Source of the DNA: Bacillota bacterium | Lineage (GTDB): Bacteria > Bacillota > Clostridia > Lachnospirales > Lachnospiraceae | Assembly (NCBI GenBank): GCA_023415055.1 | Contig: JAEZLZ010000068.1 | Location: 124,001 to 188,000 of the forward strand | Reading direction: 5' to 3' | Length of the DNA: 64,000 nt | Shown here: positions 36,185-44,176 of the stretch, piece by piece | Layout of the letters: every line of letters begins with the position of its first letter | Numbering within the stretch: position 1 is the stretch's first letter | Position numbers and translations under genes: made by a program | Notes under the pieces: generated by a model | The model's input: the letters and a program-made list of their open reading frames with translations, nothing else | What the model was told of the DNA's origin: nothing | Database searches by the model: none

Positions 36185-37696
36185 CTCAACTTTCCCAGCA
36201 AATATTTCCGAATAGAACCTGAATAAACGAGGCTTGAGACAGCATCCATTCAGTTACTTTACTTTTGATACAGGATGTGATATCTGCTGACAACGTTGAA
36301 ATGTGTTCCACAAACAAAGCCATCAGGCTTTGAAGTGCATTGGTTAAATCCATGTCCTGTATATCTTCGCAGAACATGAAAAATAATTCGCCATACGTTT
36401 TCTGTTCATTCTGGTTACGGCGTATCCATTCCAGAATGGTGTATCTTGTGAATACAATGGTTGTATGACTTACCATTGCACCATAATTATGGCTCTGAAA
36501 TTCAGTGCCTAACTTCAAGAAAGATTTAGATGATTTAAAGAAACACTCAATTGACCATCTATTTCCATAAATACGTACGATTTCGGCATCTTCCAATGAA
36601 GTATTGGTGCTTAAGATATATAAACATTCACTTTTCTTATTGCGATTTCGTACAAATACAATCTTAACAGGAATCCCTGCTTTGGTTGTAACCACCAGTG
36701 AACCAAAGATGTTTCTAGCACCTTCAAAACTTGCAAATTTCTTTAATTCAGAAAGTGTGTACTGCTTGCCATAATAGGTATAACGTTGTTTTAACTGTTT
36801 AGCCATACCAATTGCATCCATGCCTGTTTTAAGGATTTCTTTGATCATTGGCTCTGTAGTAAACCAAGTGTCCATAAGGACATAATCCGCTTTTATACCA
36901 ACATTCAGTGCATTCTTTATCAAAAGAATTGCAGCATCCGTTTTATGCATCATACTTTCCTTTCGAAATTTGTAGCCATTTGTACGATGATCAATATCAG
37001 AGGATACTTCGTTGTAGCGGTTGATTTTATCTGCTGAAGAAAGCATATTGAATCCAGTTGGTATAAAGCTGTATCCATCAGACCAGCCAAGCGTAAGAAG
37101 GGTAAAGCCTTTCTGGCATTTATGCTCCACATGGTCAAAGACACGTGCAAGCAGTTCTACAGTTTTACTACGAGTACGTTTAATTACAGAATCATCTAAA
37201 ATCAGAACTTTTACTCTTTCTGGGCGAGTAAGCGAATCAAATGCAGTTATAACCTTAACTGCAAGGAGCAAAAGTAATTTACTCCAATTGTAGGAAGTTT
37301 CATTGAGGAAACGATAATACGTATTCTTTGAAACAGCCTGATCTTTATGTTTAGAATTCAGAAAACGAAAAAGATTCTTTCCCTGAAATGCTAACAAAAG
37401 TAAAAATTGAAATACCTCATATGCAGAAATACCACATGATTTTGTAATATTGGATTTGCGCAACGGTTTTCCGATTTGAAGTTGTTTTAATGCATCAGAA
37501 AATTGATTTTGAGGATTTTCATTTTGGTCATTTTGGTATATCATAAGTTTAGCACCTTTCTTTGTATGTTAATGTTTGTGGTGAACTTATTATACCAAAG
37601 ATTTGGTGCTATTTTAATGTCAAGGCACCAATTTATTAAGTTATTTTGCTTGAATAATCAAGCATTTTCTCCAGCTTAGCTGGTGGGAAAGTTGAG
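36185..37696. mobile_element. IS4-family insertion sequence
   Basis: One transposase gene bounded by terminal inverted repeats CTCAACTTTCCCA (36185-36197) and its complement TGGGAAAGTTGAG (37684-37696). The transposase stop codon lies within the left repeat. An internal hairpin (TTGGTGC ... GCACCAA, about 37603-37632) and a TATAAT box (37594-37589, minus) lie between the right end and the transposase start. I could not find a convincing target-site duplication; flanks are TTAATTACTAC on the left and TTATTTACTAT on the right. The element looks complete. Confidence 0.8.
36186..37544 (-). CDS. IS4-family DDE transposase
   Basis: 452 residues. The DDE residues are visible: Asp in 'VLILDDSVIKRTRSK', Asp in 'YVLMDTWFTTEP' and Glu within the IS4 signature Y-x2-R-x3-E-x6-K, read as 'YGNRWSIECFFKSSK'. 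Length and motif spacing are normal and the frame is intact, so the element may be active. It sits upstream of the orphan secreted-protein gene and could influence its transcription. Confidence 0.92.
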   Translation of the reverse strand: MIYQNDQNENPQNQFSDALKQLQIGKPLRKSNITKSCGISAYEVFQFLLLLAFQGKNLFRFLNSKHKDQAVSKNTYYRFLNETSYNWSKLLLLLAVKVITAFDSLTRPERVKVLILDDSVIKRTRSKTVELLARVFDHVEHKCQKGFTLLTLGWSDGYSFIPTGFNMLSSADKINRYNEVSSDIDHRTNGYKFRKESMMHKTDAAILLIKNALNVGIKADYVLMDTWFTTEPMIKEILKTGMDAIGMAKQLKQRYTYYGKQYTLSELKKFASFEGARNIFGSLVVTTKAGIPVKIVFVRNRNKKSECLYILSTNTSLEDAEIVRIYGNRWSIECFFKSSKSFLKLGTEFQSHNYGAMVSHTTIVFTRYTILEWIRRNQNEQKTYGELFFMFCEDIQDMDLTNALQSLMALFVEHISTLSADITSCIKSKVTEWMLSQASFIQVLFGNICWES

Positions 37697-37781
37697 TTAT
37701 TTACTATTAATTCGGGAGGATTTCTTTATTAAGTTAAAAATTTGGTCCAACCTCTTTATAAATCAAGATGATTAAATCAGA

Positions 37782-38120
37782 CTAACTCAATTTATAAATT
37801 CTTGCTTCAAATGGACGAAGCTTACTATCAGTGACTTCATCTGCTTCATTTACCACATAATTTGAAATCACTAATTTCTGTGACGAATATCCTGCACCTT
37901 CCGGCCATAAAAACCTGGTTTCGTATTCAGAAAAGTTGAGAACCACCAAAAACCGGTCCGTTTCATTGGTTCGCAGGTAGGCAAAGACTTTTTCATCATC
38001 CTCTACTAACATATCAAATCCACCATATACCAAAACCAAGTTTTCCTTACGTAGTTTAATTATATCTTGGTAGTAATGATAAATGGATCCTTGATACTTA
38101 ATTGCTTCAGCGTGTCCCCC
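37782..38120 (-). pseudogene. C-terminal remnant of a GH13 alpha-glucosidase
   Basis: A minus-strand frame of about 110 residues without a start. It reads 'GSIYHYYQDIIKLRKENLVL' and continues VYGGFDMLVEDDEKVFAYLR, then ends 'LRPFEARIYKLS'. These are the end of the catalytic barrel and the C-terminal beta domain of oligo-1,6-glucosidase or trehalose-6-phosphate hydrolase type enzymes. The frame is closed by a stop near 38120, and the catalytic part is gone. It may have belonged with the nearby broken PTS EIIC gene in a former disaccharide-uptake operon. Confidence 0.8.
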
Positions 38121-38247
38121 TCAGTGTCAGCAAAAAGGTAGCAAGCATCTTGGCTGCCTCAATCCGATATCGGATATAAAGGAAAACGCACTCATCTTGT
38201 TATTTGTAAAATGAACTGAGTGCTGATGCCTCAATTACTGCAAAGTA

Positions 38248-39005
38248 TCGAAGCTTTAAGGAGCATATCTTAAATCTATTTGTGAAGTTTGATTATTTAA
38301 GTTCTTTTCGTCCTTCATATATGTAATTACAAATGCCGGAATCGCGTAAATAAATCCAAAAAGAGAAGCATATACACTGAAATACTTTACTGTAAAATAA
38401 CTCAAGGCTATATTCACATGAAACCAGAAAAGTGTATTTAGAAAAAACATTGCCTTCTTAAGCTGTTCCTTATCTTTGCTGAATGCATACTCATTAAAAG
38501 CAAGTATAACCTGACGGAAATTATTCGTTGAAAATACACTTGAGCTGGTATATCCCCTCGTTCCGCTAAATACACTCCACTGAGTCGAAAGCATGAAAAA
38601 CATCGGAAGTAGACCTATCACCGTATTTGCATTGTCCGGAATTAGTGCAAGAATCAGAAAGGCTGCCATATCAACCAGTATGCTGTAGCGCTTTAGATTG
38701 ATTTTTGTCTTTTTTGATAAAAGGACGACAAACTCTATTCCCGCAAAATACAACAAAAGTCCGAATATTCTAATCAGAAGCTCATCTCTGTTTCTTCCCA
38801 TTATTCCGAATACAATATCTATCATATTCATCGTCTGTGCAGATCCTAAATTTCCTCTGCAAAGCAGAGCATAGCCACTCATAAAACCACCGATGCAGCA
38901 CATGATGCTGTGCAAAATTATATCCTTATTTTTTTTCATATTAAGCAATATCCCTTTCGTTGTAAGACTTTCCGGAACCATCTTATTATGGATTTCGCTA
39001 TTCTT
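38248..39005. repeat. Direct repeat, right copy (DUF1275 duplication)
   Basis: Partner of 32360-33120 in direct orientation, distance about 5.9 kb start to start. Similarity breaks just before TAAGGAGCATATC on the left and after the ATTTCGCTATTC sequence on the right. Homologous recombination between the copies would remove the orphan surface protein, the IS and the glucosidase remnant. Confidence 0.8.
38256..38981 (-). CDS. DUF1275 (YoaK-like) membrane protein, copy 2
   Basis: Nearly identical to copy 1 (32368-33117), same hydrophobic profile and 'LLCRGNLGSAQTMNMI' motif. The codon equivalent to the start of copy 1 is AAG instead of ATG. Remaining options are an ATG at 38981 (no clear ribosome site) or a long frame from TTG 39095 whose extra residues do not match copy 1. 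The gene may therefore be poorly translated or silent. No frameshift interrupts the rest, so decay, if any, is recent. Confidence 0.7.
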   Translation of the reverse strand: MVPESLTTKGILLNMKKNKDIILHSIMCCIGGFMSGYALLCRGNLGSAQTMNMIDIVFGIMGRNRDELLIRIFGLLLYFAGIEFVVLLSKKTKINLKRYSILVDMAAFLILALIPDNANTVIGLLPMFFMLSTQWSVFSGTRGYTSSSVFSTNNFRQVILAFNEYAFSKDKEQLKKAMFFLNTLFWFHVNIALSYFTVKYFSVYASLFGFIYAIPAFVITYMKDEKNLNNQTSQIDLRYAP

Positions 39006-39250
39006 ATTGGATTCTTCTTCTCCATTCTTTTTCCCTCTGCACCTGATAAAAAATTGCATTAAAAAAGTTATATCACAATACATCCTAATTTTCAATCGTG
39101 GTACCGAACAAAATAATATTTCTACCGGAAATGTGCAACCGCTTGGCGTATCAAAAACCCTCCATATGTTCTCTTACCTACATATGGAGGGAGTAAGCCA
39201 TGTTAACAGATTTGTTTTTTTCTTTTGGTGCATTAGACTTCGGTTGTTGA

Positions 39251-39796
39251 TTAGGAATTCTTTAAATCTTCTATCGTTTCATCACACCAATGGATCACAG
39301 CCTCACTAGAAAGGATACCTCTTCTGAGAACCGCTTTGATTAGGCACACTCGCTCCTCCGGTATCTCCTGGATACCATGCTCCAAGTCATTTAGCTTTCG
39401 AAAATATTCTTCCCTATCCTTTTCATGATGTTCCTTATAATTCTCAAGCATCCGGATTACATTTTCTCTCGGCTGGTTGCTAGAAAACAATAATTTAAGC
39501 ATAAATTCGGAACGTATCGGCTGTTGTACACTTTCTTCCAGAAGCCATGTCTCGAGCTCTTGCTTTCCCTTTTCGGTTATACCATACCGGACTTTCTTTT
39601 CATTTTTTTCTTTGATTTCAATTTTAATCATCCCATCCTCAAGCATGCTTTTCAAGGTTGGGTAGATATGTCCGAAATTTTCATTCCAAAATCCAGAAAG
39701 TACCTTGTCACTGTACTTTTTTATATCATAACCGGTACTTGGTGACAGATTTAAAATACCCAAAATAGCATACATAGATTTATTCTTTAATGCCAT
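39251..39796 (-). CDS. PadR-family regulator (long, Vir-type) of the glycosyltransferase operon
   Basis: About 181 residues. The start at 39796 follows AGAGAGGAAATTGG and lies inside the end of the glycosyltransferase gene (ATGGCATTAA), so the two are translationally coupled. The winged helix contains 'YAILGILNLSPSTGYDIKKYSDKVL' and 'NFGHIYPTLKSMLEDGMIK', followed by a helical C-terminal domain (Vir_act_alpha_C) with 'EELETWL'-like and 'NDLEHGIQEI' segments. It probably binds the perfect palindrome in the operon promoter at 41001-41042. Confidence 0.92.
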   Translation of the reverse strand: MALKNKSMYAILGILNLSPSTGYDIKKYSDKVLSGFWNENFGHIYPTLKSMLEDGMIKIEIKEKNEKKVRYGITEKGKQELETWLLEESVQQPIRSEFMLKLLFSSNQPRENVIRMLENYKEHHEKDREEYFRKLNDLEHGIQEIPEERVCLIKAVLRRGILSSEAVIHWCDETIEDLKNS

Positions 39797-40989
39797 TCCA
39801 ATTTCCTCTCTTTCCATGCATCGACAAATTTTTCAAGCTTCTGTATTGCTTGCAGGGGCTGAGCAAAATCCCTCATTTCCCGTGAAAATTGCATGCAATT
39901 TTCCTTTATTTCTCTATTAATGAGGAGTGTATCAGTTTTAGCTCTCAGGGTCTCCGAAGTTAATTCCTTTAAGCTTTCTGTCTCTCCCAAATGCAGAGAA
40001 ACAAGACGCTTGGCCACCATATGCTGGTCATTGACCTGAGGTAATGCAAGCATCGGAACTCCAAAATATAACGCTTCGTTCACGCTGTTAAAACCTGCAT
40101 GCGTGATAAATACATCAGCCCGTTTTAAAATCTCTAACTGCGGAAGAAAGCTTCTCACTAAGAAATTTGGTGGAATTTCATCTAATTGTGAGACTTCACA
40201 CTTCTTTCCAATGGACATACATACATAATAATCCGTGTCACGAAATGCAGAAATACATGTCTTATAAAAATCTATAAAATCTGTATTCAAACTTCCAAGC
40301 GAAATATAGATAAGCTTTCTGTCTCCAATCACAGAAAGATCTAAATCGCATGCTTCCTGAGGTCTGTCAAGGGAGGGTCCGATAAATATATAATCCGGCT
40401 CCTGTACTCCCACATCCCCATTGAAATTGCGAGTGGTGTATACAATATTCAATTCACCTTTGCTTGTAAAAACCTGTTCTAAGGAGGGTTTCTCAATATG
40501 ATAGGTTTCGCAAATTCTTTTTAATATCTGATAGCAATAATCTAATTGAGGATGAAATCCTGCTACAAGCATCCGTTCCGGAACCGGAGTTTTACTCATG
40601 GCAAAGGAGGAATGAGAACACACCACCGGAATGTTAGTCATCTGCTTCAAGAAACAGGCTCCTCCGAAATAAGAATCACACAGGATCAAATCATATTGAT
40701 CTTCTTTTAAAATATTCAATATCTCCGGCAGCACCACTTCATCATACATAAGCATGTATTCCATCAACATATAAAACGGATGCCTGTCTGTAGGACGATA
40801 TTCCTTCAAAAACAGATCCAATTTATTACTGTATCCGATCCATTTTGCTCCCACCTCTGTTACCTGTTCCGAAAATGGTTCTGAACAAAAATAGTTAACC
40901 TTATTTCCTCGCTCTGTCAGGTTTTTAACCAATCCAAGCGTAGGGTTAATATGCCCATGCAAATTAGCATTAATAAACAAAATATTCAT
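39787..40989 (-). CDS. UDP-glycosyltransferase of the macrolide glycosyltransferase type (GT1)
   Basis: 400 residues with a GT-B fold, similar to MGT/YjiC/OleD enzymes that glucosylate macrolides, flavonoids or other lipophilic compounds. It starts 'MNILFINANLHGHINPTLGLV' (acceptor-side motif with His near residue 13). The C-terminal donor domain has 'LIYISLGSLNTDF', 'VRSFLPQLEILKRADVFITHAGFNSVNEALYFGVPMLALPQVNDQ', the GT1 signature with HAGFNS. No signal peptide; cytosolic. It is the first gene of an operon with a PadR repressor, a layout that suggests inducible detoxification. Confidence 0.9.
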   Translation of the reverse strand: MNILFINANLHGHINPTLGLVKNLTERGNKVNYFCSEPFSEQVTEVGAKWIGYSNKLDLFLKEYRPTDRHPFYMLMEYMLMYDEVVLPEILNILKEDQYDLILCDSYFGGACFLKQMTNIPVVCSHSSFAMSKTPVPERMLVAGFHPQLDYCYQILKRICETYHIEKPSLEQVFTSKGELNIVYTTRNFNGDVGVQEPDYIFIGPSLDRPQEACDLDLSVIGDRKLIYISLGSLNTDFIDFYKTCISAFRDTDYYVCMSIGKKCEVSQLDEIPPNFLVRSFLPQLEILKRADVFITHAGFNSVNEALYFGVPMLALPQVNDQHMVAKRLVSLHLGETESLKELTSETLRAKTDTLLINREIKENCMQFSREMRDFAQPLQAIQKLEKFVDAWKERKLEWH

Positions 40990-41000
40990 TGCTCTCCTCC

Positions 41001-41050
41001 TATATCACTCTGATATATTATATACTATATCAGAGTGATATAGTTGTCAA
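41001..41050 (-). promoter_or_regulatory. Promoter with perfect 17-base inverted-repeat operator (PadR)
   Basis: Two perfect arms, TATATCACTCTGATATA (41001-41017) and its complement (41026-41042), are separated by eight bases. On the minus strand a TTGACA box (41050-41045) and TAGTAT (41027-41022) are 17 bases apart, so the palindrome covers the spacer, the -10 box and the start site, stopping just short of the ribosome site. Strong candidate for autorepression by the PadR protein of this operon. Confidence 0.75.
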
Positions 41051-41261
41051 GATATTTTGAAAACCTGCACAGCATTAATTAACGTATTAGAATCGCATAC
41101 GGCAATGAATATGGCATATCTGTTAAAAGTGCAGAGGATAGGGGTATGCAAACAATTTTCTTATTACCGCGTCAGTGATGATTGCGCTTTATAATTTGGG
41201 TAAAAGTAGAACCGGGAATGAGTTTATTAATAGATTACGGGACAACCTTAACAAGATGAAC

Positions 41262-41879
41262 TTAATAGCCATAATCCCCCTTAATGAAAATGATTTTAAT
41301 TCTTTGCTTTTCAAACTGACCTGTGATAAGAACAAAATCATTACAAATTCTCTGCGAATGATGGCAATTTATACACTTTCCCAATTTTGTACATGGGGTT
41401 TCTTTCCCAAGCCTTTTTGCGTCCTGTGGTGCTGCAACCTGGCGAGTTCGCAAAATTGCTTCGTCGACTGTATCTACAATTTTATTCGTACCTACTATGG
41501 CAATCACTTGTTTTGGTCCGTAAATAATCGGAGCTACACGACTGCCATTACCATCAATATTAAATAGCTCTCCTCCCATAGTCACTGCATTGATTCCGGT
41601 TAAAAACGTATCGACCCCAAAATTCCGAATATAAATTTCCTGTTTTTCTTCACGACATAGACCATTCTTATACTTATCCAAAAAATCATAGTTATGATTG
41701 CGAACATATTCATAAACTCCGGTTTGCTCAAGTGTGACAGAGTCACCACAGCCAACTGTTTGCCCTTCGGGCATTAACACTGGAAGCAGCTCATGGAGCT
41801 GTGAAATTGATTCCACATAATACCCCGCCATGTTATTTCTATTTATTTTTTCTATCGTATTTTTAACGACATTTTCCAT
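41262..41879 (-). CDS. LUD-domain protein (LutC/DUF162 family)
   Basis: About 205 residues. I start at the ATG at 41879 (AGAGG upstream), giving 'MENVVKNTIEKINRNNMAGYYV'. The LUD domain is seen in 'VGCGDSVTLEQTGVYEYV', 'DTFLTGINAVTMGGELFNIDGNGSRVAPIIYGPKQVIAIVGTNKIV'. A C-terminal cysteine cluster 'CTKLGKCINCHHSQRICN' could bind an Fe-S cluster or metal. Such stand-alone LUD proteins are frequent in anaerobic Firmicutes; LutC relatives take part in lactate oxidation, but here no LutA or LutB is adjacent, so the role is open. Confidence 0.88.
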   Translation of the reverse strand: MENVVKNTIEKINRNNMAGYYVESISQLHELLPVLMPEGQTVGCGDSVTLEQTGVYEYVRNHNYDFLDKYKNGLCREEKQEIYIRNFGVDTFLTGINAVTMGGELFNIDGNGSRVAPIIYGPKQVIAIVGTNKIVDTVDEAILRTRQVAAPQDAKRLGKETPCTKLGKCINCHHSQRICNDFVLITGQFEKQRIKIIFIKGDYGY

Positions 41880-41954
41880 ATAAGTACCTCTTTCTATATT
41901 GCTACAATTCTTATATCGAAAGACTTTATCCTTACTTAATGCAATCAATTCATC

Positions 41955-42112
41955 CTAATATTTCCGGAAGTTTCTCCATTAGAGAATCAAAATTATAATT
42001 CCAGTACTCTTCCGCAATTAGTTTACGGGCAGTAATGGTATTACCAAGATATAACCTCAAAGGAATCCGTATCTACATTCATCTTCTTAGCCGGAGAAAT
42101 AATAATCTTCAT
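41955..42112 (-). pseudogene. yaaA remnant (peroxide-stress protein YaaA/DUF328)
   Basis: Four bases after the bcp stop, an ATG at 42112 opens 'MKIIISPAKKMNVDTDSFEV', the diagnostic YaaA N-terminus, then stops after 23 codons (42041). The following bases in another frame read 'ITARKLIAEEYWNYNFDSL' and end at 41955; this tail I cannot assign. An internal deletion has removed nearly all of the approximately 250-residue gene. Its pairing with bcp suggests a former oxidative-stress operon. Confidence 0.75.
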
Positions 42113-42115
42113 ATT

Positions 42116-42568
42116 CTATAACTCTGCCAGCATTTGTGAAGGATTTTCCTCCGCCTTCACTTTACCATATGCTTTTACGATCATCCCTTCTTCATCAATT
42201 AGATATGTAGTTCGAACCACTCCCATGCTGACCTTGCCGTAATTCATTTTTTCCTGCCATACATCATATGCCTGAATACAAGTAAGTTCCGTATCAGAAA
42301 GTAGTGTAAAGGGGAGTCCATATTTTTCTTCGAACTTTTTATGAGATGCCACACTATCCTTACTAACCCCAAGAACCACAGCTCCCTTTTCTTTAAACTG
42401 CGGATACAACTCTCCAAAGTTACAAGCCTGCTTGGTGCAACCGGGAGTATTGTCCTTAGGATAGAAATATAAAATGACCTTCTTTCCCTTGTACTCCTCC
42501 AAGGTGTGCATTATTCCATTCTGATCCGGTAATGAAAATGCTGGTGCTTTTGTTCCAATCTCTAACAT
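42116..42568 (-). CDS. bcp: Thioredoxin-dependent thiol peroxidase (Bcp/PrxQ)
   Basis: 150 residues, full length. It reduces hydroperoxides using thioredoxin. 'FSLPDQNG' is followed by the active-site region 'YFYPKDNTPGCTKQACNF' with the peroxidatic Cys and, five residues later, the resolving Cys, the PrxQ arrangement. 'GVSKDSVASHKKFEEKYGLPFTLLSD' and 'GVVRTTYLIDEEG' complete the family pattern. AGGAGG precedes the ATG. Probably once in an operon with yaaA. Confidence 0.95.
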   Translation of the reverse strand: MLEIGTKAPAFSLPDQNGIMHTLEEYKGKKVILYFYPKDNTPGCTKQACNFGELYPQFKEKGAVVLGVSKDSVASHKKFEEKYGLPFTLLSDTELTCIQAYDVWQEKMNYGKVSMGVVRTTYLIDEEGMIVKAYGKVKAEENPSQMLAEL

Positions 42569-42601
42569 GATCTTTCCTCCTGTTTCTTATGAAAATTGAA
42601 A

Positions 42602-43939
42602 TTAAATCTTAGGCATAGTAATGGTTGCACAATATTGTTCGATAGTCAACGCAGCTGCAAATAGTCGACGTTCGTCTGCTCCGTATAAAATCATACCGCG
42701 TGGTGTTTCATCATCAGCCATACATAATCTTAGTGCTAATGATGGTAGTCCAATAAAATGCATGATGTTAGTCGGTCCGGTCATCAAACAAGCATCATAT
42801 TCACGAATCCTCTCAATAATCTGATTGCGAAGGCTCTTTCGTTCTGACAAAGCGTTACTATATGCAATATCATCAAGTTTTCCTGAAGCCCCATCTAATG
42901 CACCGCGTAGATATGCATGGCCGTATTTCATCATTTTCTCCGGATTTGCTTCATAATAATTGACTATTTCCTCTAGTGTCCGACGCTGAGCACTGGAACG
43001 GGATAAGTAATCCTCCAGATCATGTCGAAACTCACATCGCATAATATCACGCTGATATGCGGTATAAGCATGATTGACCTCTGTAACTTGTACACGATTT
43101 GCTTTTAATTTATTAAGCAAAGTATCATACCTCTCAAGCTGTGCTTCAGAAACCTGATCCTGATTGAACACATTGATAGCAAGGTGTATGTTTTCCGCTG
43201 CCATAGGTATCACAGGATGCAGCGCTTTATCTTTCATACATGAATAAGTTAGCAGTGCGTCGGTCAGGTCACGTGTAATAGTACCTGCACTGTCGAGGGT
43301 TCTGGCTATAGGGATGATCCCCTCTGATGACAAAGAGCCATGAGCCGGTTTAAGTCCCGTAACTCCATTTTCTGTAACACAACCAACAATAGAAAAGGAT
43401 GTATCCGTACCAACTGCAGCAGCACAAAAACCTGCCGACATTGCTACAGCTGAACCGGAACTCGACCCACTGGGACTTTTTGCACGATCATATGCATTTT
43501 TAACCTGACCTCCACGTGAGCTATATCCTCCAGGCATATTATTACCGGTATAGTTTGCAAATTCCGTCATATTAGTTTTTCCCAATATCAGAGCACCATT
43601 TCGACGCAAATTTGCAACGATGTGAGCGTCCTTTTTTGCAATGTTGTCTGCAAGAGCAAGGCTACCAGCCGTAGTATGTAATCCCAAAACATCAATATTA
43701 TCCTTTATAAGTACAGGGAGTCCAAACATAGCACCATCACGGTTATATTTCATAGAATCCATTTTTTTAGCTTGTGCTATGACCTTGTCATTTAATTCTG
43801 ACACCGAATTTAGACCATTAGGCCCGTCAAACTTCTCTATTCGTTCTAAATATGCCCTTGTCAGTTCTTCAACACCGAGACGTTTCTCTCGAATCTCACG
43901 AGCAATGTCCGTAGCGGTCATCGTAAACAGATTACTCAT
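42602..43939 (-). CDS. Amidase-signature-family hydrolase
   Basis: 445 residues. The catalytic Ser-cisSer-Lys triad is present: Lys in 'LPVLIKDNIDVLGLHTTAGS', cis-Ser and Gly-rich loop in 'SPSGSSSGSAVAMSAGFCAAAVGTDTSFSI' with the nucleophilic Ser at TDTSFS. The family ranges from GatA to peptide and nylon-oligomer amidases. There are no gatB/gatC genes nearby and the protein is shorter than GatA, so a catabolic or xenobiotic amidase is more likely. Divergence at the usual 'GGSIRIPA' motif (here 'TSFSIVGC') is notable. GGGAGG precedes the ATG. It ends 34 bases after which bcp begins, so the pair may be cotranscribed. Confidence 0.9.
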   Translation of the reverse strand: MSNLFTMTATDIAREIREKRLGVEELTRAYLERIEKFDGPNGLNSVSELNDKVIAQAKKMDSMKYNRDGAMFGLPVLIKDNIDVLGLHTTAGSLALADNIAKKDAHIVANLRRNGALILGKTNMTEFANYTGNNMPGGYSSRGGQVKNAYDRAKSPSGSSSGSAVAMSAGFCAAAVGTDTSFSIVGCVTENGVTGLKPAHGSLSSEGIIPIARTLDSAGTITRDLTDALLTYSCMKDKALHPVIPMAAENIHLAINVFNQDQVSEAQLERYDTLLNKLKANRVQVTEVNHAYTAYQRDIMRCEFRHDLEDYLSRSSAQRRTLEEIVNYYEANPEKMMKYGHAYLRGALDGASGKLDDIAYSNALSERKSLRNQIIERIREYDACLMTGPTNIMHFIGLPSLALRLCMADDETPRGMILYGADERRLFAAALTIEQYCATITMPKI

Positions 43940-44050
43940 AACTACCTCCCAATAAGCATCTCAAAATTCCCATCTAGTATATCATAATTTTGCTTTTTGT
44001 ACATTATTCTACCTTAATAATTTTGTCATCATAATTTTGTCATGCAGTAA

Positions 44051-44134
44051 AAAACCTCCAAGCTGATAATTATACCGACCCCCAAAGCTAGATTTTGGGG
44101 GTCAGTTCAAATTTCATATCAGTTTAGAGGTTTT
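44051..44134. terminator. Nested terminator-like repeat after the DUF4097 gene
   Basis: Concentric stems: AAAACCTC / GAGGTTTT (44051, 44127), CTGATA / TATCAG (44063, 44117) and GACCCCCAAA / TTTGGGGGTC (44077, 44094). The G5/C5 inner stem is very strong. It lies just beyond the leftward DUF4097 stop. Confidence 0.75.
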
Positions 44135-44176
44135 ATATTACATTGGGATACTCCCAATGTTGATGAATGATAAAGC

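Noticed and set aside
36170..37707. Target-site duplication flanking the IS4-family element
   Set aside because: Flanks TTAATTACTAC and TTATTTACTAT are similar but do not match at a consistent length directly against the terminal repeats.
41090..41261. Possible gene remnants on the plus strand downstream of the LUD gene
   Set aside because: Several short frames exist (for example around 41175) but none has a recognisable motif or ribosome site.
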